Source: Diphasiastrum complanatum
Taxonomy: Eukaryota > Streptophyta > Lycopodiopsida > Lycopodiales > Lycopodiaceae
Assembly (NCBI GenBank): GCA_029204225.1
Contig: CM055101.1
Span: 6,189,118 to 6,253,117, forward strand
Direction: 5' to 3'
Length of the DNA stretch: 64,000 bases
This document shows positions 58,751 to 64,000 of the stretch, in pieces. A program made the translations under genes and the position numbers. A model generated the notes under the pieces. The model did not search any database, was not told the DNA's origin, and saw nothing but the letters and a program-made list of their open reading frames with translations. Position 1 is the stretch's first letter. Every line of letters starts with the position of its first letter.

Positions 58751-59102
58751 TTCTTTGAGTTTTTTTGGACATTCAACACCTTATTATTGAATGTTACAAT
58801 AAACCTTAAGTAATTATATGTTTTGAAAGTTTGGTTGCAATCATTTTCAAAGGCTGGTTCCTTTTGTCTCAACAATTCCAAGGCTATATCATGTGAAGTC
58901 TTTCATTTATTACCTTATTGGAGATGTCTCCTTTGAATTCCTGAATTCGATATGTGGGCACATCAAATTGAATAGACAATATGAGATACATCCCACAAAC
59001 TAAAAATAAGGGTGTTTTTTTGGTTGTTATCTTTTCGTATTTGGATATGCTAAAGGAACTGATGGTATTTTTGTGTCCCAAGTTGGATTTAGAACAGCTC
59101 AA
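58751..59102 (-). pseudogene. Ty3/gypsy integrase C-terminal fragment, copy D
   Basis: Minus-strand frame with TTKKTPLFLVCGMYLILSI and FDVPTYRIQEFKGDISNK; same family as 15,403-15,740. The upstream half of the integrase is absent. It lies directly next to the coiled-coil frame, as in copies A and C. Confidence 0.65.
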
Positions 59103-59204
59103 TGAATGAATCTAGATTAGTAGAGAATAGGGATGGAAAGGATAGAAATCCAACAGTTCTTGTCCGCTTAACACTAGGCTGCCACAATATGGGAACCCAA
59201 GTTT

Positions 59205-60540
59205 GATCTCCTGTTAAAAACCCCCCAACTTGCTATTGCTTCTGTGTAGTTGTATCAGCCCTTGGCGTACTCCCCCTGATGGTGTTGTGTTCCTTCCTTC
59301 TAGCAGCTCACTACTAGCATTTCGGCTTCCTCCTGAAGTTTGTTACATTTATCGTCTCTGTCATGGAGCTGAACCTCCATATCAGATAACTGCTGCTACA
59401 GTCATTGCAAATCTGCCATGGAGTGTCGCAGATTAGCCTGCTCCTATATTGCCTCTGGATCGATAGCCATCCACTACATTGCCCCGAAACAGGTAACATC
59501 CCTTGCCTTTCTACAAGCTTCTTTTCTAATTGCAAATTTTTCTCCCATAGAAATCCTTGCTCTTCCACATACTACTCTATCTTGTCAGCTACTCTCGTTC
59601 GCACTATGGTCTTGGTCCATTCGTTAGCCCAACATTATCTATCCGAACTGGTCCCCCTGCCCCCTGCAGTGCTAGTGAGTTGAGATTGCAAAAGCTCCTT
59701 TTCATACTCATAAGCATCCTTGGATGTTTGGGCTGTAAACAACTCCTTTGGTAGTTCAGTAATCCGCTCAAAATACTGAGCATTCCATTCACGTAATAGA
59801 TTGTTATCCTCTTCTTTTCTCCTTGTCTCGTCTTGAATGTTTGCACTTGTGCTTGATATTGGCACAATTTCGGCGCCTCCTCCTCCACAACCCTAAGTTG
59901 TTTCGTTTGTTGTAAATATAATGTATGCCAATATGCGGCCTGGTCTTTCAAAGATAGATATTGTCTTACAAAATCTATCCCAGATTTAAATCCTGGGGAA
60001 AATATATTAGAAGCTTGCAAGAAATTTATGATCATCACATCATCAACATATTTCGTGTTCTCCGCCAATATTGTAGCATCCTTAGGTTGGTCAAAAGTGT
60101 ACGACACTAAATTGCCTGCTGGTGTAAAGTCGTGTGGCAGTCCTCCATATGCGTCCCCATCCTGTTGTTATGTCCCAGCCGAATCTCATGTCAGTCCCTC
60201 CAGCAGCCCTATGTCCTGTTGCGGTCCCGGACTGAATGAATCGGACTGGTCTTATGCTTTATCACCTGGCAATGACAAGGTACTTCTCAAAGCAGGCTCC
60301 TGAACAGAAATATGTTGAACTAGCCCTGCCTCTTGATTAGTGAAAACACCAAAACTGTCGCACAATTTTGTGATGTGTGCTCCCCATTCACTATACTTCT
60401 ATTCGCTTTCCAAACATTTCATGAACTGTGAATAAGAAATTATTCCCCAAGGTATTGGCGTTCCATGCAATGCAACGTGAATGAGTGCAAAAGATTTTAC
60501 TGATATGTAATGTTCAATGTGCTTCCCAAAAATGACTTCA
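59205..60540 (-). pseudogene. Unassigned coiled-coil frame, longest copy
   Basis: Minus-strand reading gives HVALHGTPIPWGIISYSQFM (60,480-60,421), several stops, then a 167-codon frame from 60,107 (MSYTFDQPKDATILAENTKY, FKSGIDFVRQYLSLKDQAAY), then heptad-rich stretches (WNAQYFERITELPKELFTAQ; LWEKNLQLEKKLVERQGML; MEVQLHDRDDKCNKLQEEAE). It has the look of a repetitive plant hypothetical protein rather than a polymerase or transposase. I cannot name the family. Three or more frameshifts and stops are present. Its C-terminal part is the donor of the chimeras at 16,037, 17,369, 36,829 and 57,258. Confidence 0.5.
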
Positions 60541-60579
60541 TTCATCCAACGTCATATCCTAATACAGAGTTTTCTTCTT

Positions 60580-61160
60580 TTAATCTATCCAAACACTTAT
60601 AGTTACTAACGAGCTTCTCTCACATCCCCGGAAAGAGGACACATATTCTACTATTTTCCTAAAAGATTAATTAATGCCAGTAGTCTCATTGATATAACTC
60701 TCTTTTAATGTAATCTTAAAGATATTACTATAGTGACACTAACTTCCTCTCCTACCACACATCAACATATATTCATCCTGTTCTTTTTATCCTCCGTTTT
60801 ATTAAAAGACTCAACACTTTCCTTTAAAACCCTCAAAACCGTACCATACCACCGCAAAACTTAAAATTACTCCTAACACCGTAATTATGTACAATAACAT
60901 TTAAAATGTAAAACAATAATTCCAATAACTTCACAAAACTAGAGTTTTTTTTTTTTTGGCAAATTATTTCCAATACTAATTCCTTTTCTTCTCCTTTTCC
61001 ACTTTTTATTTTTCATTAAATCACAAACATTCCCAATAATAGAAAGTCTACTGACTAAAGAAGTGAAAATATCAAATTGATAATAAAAAAGTATTCAATC
61101 CATGATGTTCTGATGAACAAAAAAAAACGATGCACAACCGCATCATAACAGAACGTTCGC
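60580..61160. other. A+T-rich DNA without a recognised gene
   Basis: Low-complexity, C/A-rich on the plus strand, with a T run at about 60,944. No supported frame or repeat. Confidence 0.45.
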
Positions 61161-61163
61161 AAC

Positions 61164-61330
61164 TCAGCCAAACATGTTGCGCATAGTGTCCACTATAAAG
61201 AGTACCGCAACGAATATCAACAATCCAACAACTAAAAATAACACTACATCGATTCCAAATAGCCTGTAATCTTTGTTCCATATTGCAAAGTTACTCAGTT
61301 GTTCTCTCTTTCTTTCAATCATCTCTTGCT
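61164..61330 (-). other. Short frame ending in a membrane-like segment
   Basis: The minus-strand frame reads QQEMIERKREQLSNFAIWNK and then a strongly hydrophobic stretch (VVLFLVVGLLIFVAVLFIVD) close to its stop. It is cut at its N-terminal side by the truncated LTR at 61,335. It looks like the tail of a tail-anchored protein or a chance frame. Family unknown. Confidence 0.3.
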
Positions 61331-61334
61331 GATG

Positions 61335-61636
61335 TGTTATGTACCATAACGGTTCACTCTTCAAGGACAACCTGCAAGGGGCACGACGCAGGTCCGGCAT
61401 TATCGACATGTTCGAGTGTCACGCATCACCATCCTAGGTGGTAACGTGCCACCGACAGGACTGTGCTTGACGGGACCCACTGTGCTATGCCTATATAGTG
61501 GTGGGGTTTCTCTCTTTCCTTTAACTTACTCTACCCGAGAGTTGGTGGATGGAGAGCACGTGCATGAGCCAGGATGTATCTCTAGGCCAGGAGATGTGTG
61601 CTAAGGAGAGCTAAGCGCGATGGCTGGTGGTATCAC
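61335..61636 (+). mobile_element. Chromovirus LTR fragment, diverged
   Basis: Starts TGTTATGTACC and matches the LTR of copies A-D to about 'gatggctggtggtat', then stops at 61,636. It is more diverged from those LTRs than they are from each other. No polypurine tract or integrase precedes it, so it is a truncated solo LTR. The TATA motif cctatatagtgg is at about 61,489. Confidence 0.8.
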
Positions 61637-62047
61637 AAGAACACATGTAGCAAATATCCACGCACCACGCAAGTGTCATTTCCGACAGCAGATCAGCCAA
61701 ATGTCGTGAAATTCAAACCGCATGGATTATTCATGCCAACTCGGACAACCGGCAGCTGGGCAAACCTCTGACAACGGTGCCGGAAATGAAAATTTTAATT
61801 TTGCGTGGATAATCCACGTCGTAATAATTTTTTTTTAAAAAAGGTTGGCTTTCGCGTGGATACCCTGTGGATAATTATCCACGCGAAATTTTTTTTTTCT
61901 ACACTCGAAATCCAGAGAACTGGGGCCGTGGATAAATTTTTTTTTCTATCCACGCGGTATCCACGCAATTAAGTTTCTGGATTTCGCGTGGATTATCCAC
62001 GCGTCGCGTGGATAATCCACGCAAATTTTTTTGACCAAAAAAAAAAA
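61637..62047. repeat. Cluster of GCGTGGAT/ATCCACGC palindromes
   Basis: At least a dozen ATCCACG or CGTGGAT motifs occur in about 370 bp. Several form palindromes: GCGTGGATAATCCACG (61,803-61,818), TTTCGCGTGGATA/TATCCACGCGAAA arms (61,850-61,862 and 61,876-61,888), GCGTGGATTATCCACGC (61,986-62,002) and GCGTGGATAATCCACGC (62,006-62,022). A decayed relative GCATGGATTATTCATGC lies at 61,720-61,736 and differs only by transitions. T runs (up to about 10) separate them. The CpG-rich motif contrasts with its A+T-rich surroundings. It could be a fold-back element end, protein-binding array or subterminal transposase sites. Confidence 0.8.
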
Positions 62048-62050
62048 ACA

Positions 62051-62077
62051 TTTGGCGCGAACCAAAATGTGGTTCGC
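62051..62077. promoter_or_regulatory. E2F-like site within a small inverted repeat
   Basis: TTTGGCGCG (62,051-62,059) matches the E2F consensus TTTSSCGC. It overlaps an inverted repeat, GCGAACCA (62,057-62,064) and TGGTTCGC (62,070-62,077). It lies between the palindrome cluster and a purine-rich, transcript-leader-like stretch (agagagagaaaaagagag, about 62,120). Function is inference. Confidence 0.4.
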
Positions 62078-62089
62078 TCCTAAACTAGA

Positions 62090-62700
62090 GATTGACTTTC
62101 TTTTTTTTGTTGTGTCAGAGAGAGAAAAAGAGAGTATAGATGGGAGTGAGGATGAGATGAGGATGAATGTGAGTGAGAAGATTGATAGTGTTTAGGGTTT
62201 TTAGTTCATTGATGGATGTTAATAGTATGTGTTTTGTGATCATAAGATTTAAGATCTTTTTTATTTGTCATGTAGGCTTGGATATGAAAAATGAAATAAA
62301 GAGCTTTCATTGCAAAGGATTGAAAGATCAAGTGCATGCAAAAGGAAAGCAAAGATTGCAAAGCAATGGAGATACAATAGTGAAGGTAAATTCACATTTA
62401 TTTTGATTCATTTGTATTTAGTTGATAACTTAATGTGTTATCTATTGATGCATTATATTGTGGTTTCCATTATTTTCCATTGTGCTTTCCATTACTTTCT
62501 ATTATGCATTCTCGCATGCAAATCATGTGTAAAATAGAAACATTGCATTGAATTCTTTAATAAATACATCAATAGATACATTTGCATTTTGCATTCAAAT
62601 GACTATACATTTGCATTCATGAATTAAAAATATATGCATTCAAAATTTTTGCAAGAATGATGTGTTGCCAAAACATTATATTGATTGATTTAAAAAAAAG
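62090..62700 (+). other. Possible transcript start and small exon, unassigned
   Basis: A purine-rich leader-like stretch is followed by ATG at about 62,140 with an immediate stop. An acceptor-like TTATTTGTCATGTAG (about 62,262-62,276) then precedes an open segment ending at a donor-like GTAAAT (about 62,387). One frame reads ERSSACKRKAKIAKQWRYNS, basic and possibly nuclear. No family recognised. The rest, to 62,700, is A+T-rich with many 'gcatt' repeats. Confidence 0.25.
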
Positions 62701-62774
62701 TACATTGATGAAAGAATAAATTCTCCCTTCCTACATGGCCTTCTACAAGGCCTTACATTTAATTTAAAAACCTC

Positions 62775-63890
62775 TACTCATCATCACTTCCTCCCTCCTC
62801 GCCTTCTTCGTCTTGTAGGTGTATGTTGGTGTCCACATCTTCAAACTCCCCTTCGCTCTCATTCACGTTCTCTTCCACATTTTGCTCTTCAAAAGTTTCT
62901 ACATTTTCTTCCACATCCGAAGTTGTAGAGCCTCTCTACAAAATAGAATCAAAGATTCAATTAAATTGAGATTAAGCTTACTTGTAAACCACAAAGTAAA
63001 CAATCACAAAACAATAAAGGTTAAGAGTTTACGATTGGAAACAATCCATGAAATTCCATAAAAGCCTTAAGGCCAGCATATCCATGATCGTAACCTTGTT
63101 TGGTACTCCACGAGCGGTCATGTGTCTTCCAAAATCACTAAGCTACATTCAACAAAAAAAACATAGTTTAGCAATAAAAAAACATTAACAATCTCACTAC
63201 AAAAATAGAATCATAGTAAAAACTATTGCACTTACAAATTGGGCCTCTACATGTCATGTTTACTGTGGCCATGTTTTAAGAGCTTCTCGGCGGTGGCCTT
63301 GACGTTGTTGTTTATACTTTTGGTTTGCAACAATTCTTCTTTCACCTTCCTCCAATCCTTTTGGAGCACCATCCAGGCTTTGTGGGATTCTTGGGATTCC
63401 TCACGGCTTCTCTCATCAATTGGCTTTTGTTTTGAATCCAAAGGCACATTGTATTAAGGCCCAAGTCCTACTAAAGCATTGATTGAGGGAATTCAGAATA
63501 TAACGTCTCTATTATTTTATTTTTGTCTTCAAGCGATTAGGAGACCAATTGATCATGTAATCTTTACCAAAATATAAAACAACTAAGTCACGCAAACGGG
63601 CAGGAACTACTTTGCCACGCATATTTTTTATAACTTCACCACGTGGATTAAGATCATAATACACACTACAAGATTATTGGGAAGGGGCATCTTCGGAAGC
63701 TCTTCTCTCGGATGATTCATCCCCGAAGAAGATAACACAAGATTTTTTGATTCTATCTCTTTGTTGAGGAGAGAGATTCTCAAACCACTCTTGATTACAT
63801 TCTTCTTCGGGCTCCTCACGAGCTCTTCTCCTAGATGGTCTCCCACTTGACCTTCCACTTGACCTACCACTTGAAAAACAATTGTAACAA
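62775..63890 (-). pseudogene. Unassigned, probably multi-exon gene remnant with acidic C-terminus
   Basis: Minus-strand segments in order: 63,880-63,570 reads SSGRSSGRPSRRRAREEPEE, then EWFENLSPQQRDRIKKSCVI, then GKVVPARLRDLVVLYFGKDY; about 63,447-63,250 reads AWMVLQKDWRKVKEELLQTK; about 63,145-63,050 is flanked by acceptor-like and donor-like sites; 62,930-62,775 follows an acceptor (ATTTTGTAG) and reads TTSDVEENVETFEEQNVEEN to ...EEGEEGGSDDE-stop. Consistent splice-like borders and a clean acidic tail suggest a once-real gene. A stop (TAA after ...SEDAPSQ) and frameshifts suggest decay. It could be a transposon-encoded protein whose other end lies outside the window. Confidence 0.4.
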
Positions 63891-64000
63891 AGAAAAACTT
63901 TAAAAGTTAGAAAGTAGTGGAGAGAATGGGAGTGAAAGAGTAGTGAAGACTCTTATGTCAAATCGTACTGATCATAATATTATTCTAGGGAAATTATCGT

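Noticed and set aside
61803-62022. TTATCCACG motifs resembling bacterial DnaA boxes (TTATCCACA) and hence a replication origin
   Set aside because: Surroundings are plant retrotransposons with no bacterial genes. The motif is centred on palindromes with CpG, not the DnaA consensus, and no dnaA, dnaN or A+T unwinding layout is present.
1-64000. tRNA or rRNA genes
   Set aside because: No A/B-box pairs with cloverleaf arms and no rRNA core sequences were recognised by eye; the tRNA-related primer-binding sequence at 38,396 is part of a retrotransposon.

Overview
This window looks like nuclear DNA from a plant with a large, transposon-rich genome. It is A+T-rich and eukaryotic in character: there are no bacterial operons, ribosome-binding sites, tRNA genes or rRNA genes. 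Almost every recognisable reading frame belongs to a plant transposon family: Ty1/copia (UBN2-type gag, CCHC knuckle, DSGA protease, integrase, YVDD reverse transcriptase), Ty3/gypsy (HHCC integrase, and chromodomain chromoviruses), and CACTA/En-Spm (DUF4218 and DUF4216 of a TNP2-type transposase). The species cannot be fixed from sequence alone. I saw no transposon open from end to end and no clearly functional host gene.

Left part (1-8,670): about 2.3 kb of featureless A+T-rich DNA, a telomere-like motif cluster, a degenerate tandem duplication, a minus-strand gypsy integrase, a minus-strand CACTA transposase remnant, and a minus-strand copia gag-protease-integrase frame with only one premature stop.

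Middle and right part (8,670-59,400): four diverged copies (A, B, C, D) of one mosaic block. In order the block holds: (1) a 2-3.5 kb non-coding repeat, called R here; (2) a plus-strand chromovirus integrase plus chromodomain, polypurine tract and LTR; (3) a minus-strand unassigned frame; (4) a plus-strand copia gag fragment; (5) a minus-strand host-like gene resembling the BPS1/UPF0496 family; (6) minus-strand copia and gypsy fragments, including a coiled-coil/gag chimera. A covers about 8,670-18,500, B 18,500-31,630, C 31,630-38,140 and D 44,270-59,100. Copies share stop codons, a lost start codon and fusion junctions, so an already broken mosaic was multiplied. Comparing copies also reveals later events with their empty sites: a 377-bp MITE-like element in B, a 2.54-kb insertion flanked by AGTACA in D, an inverted R fragment in B, and a 2.8-kb deletion in D. 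Between C and D lies a separate plus-strand copia element (38,150-41,650) and a candidate minus-strand LTR.

Right end (59,200-64,000): the longer, non-chimeric relative of the coiled-coil frame, a truncated chromovirus LTR, a dense cluster of GCGTGGAT/ATCCACGC palindromes beside an E2F-like site, and an unassigned, probably multi-exon minus-strand gene remnant with an acidic C-terminus. The most unusual items are the palindrome cluster, the repeated mosaic carrying a host-like gene, and the multiply copied coiled-coil/gag fusion.
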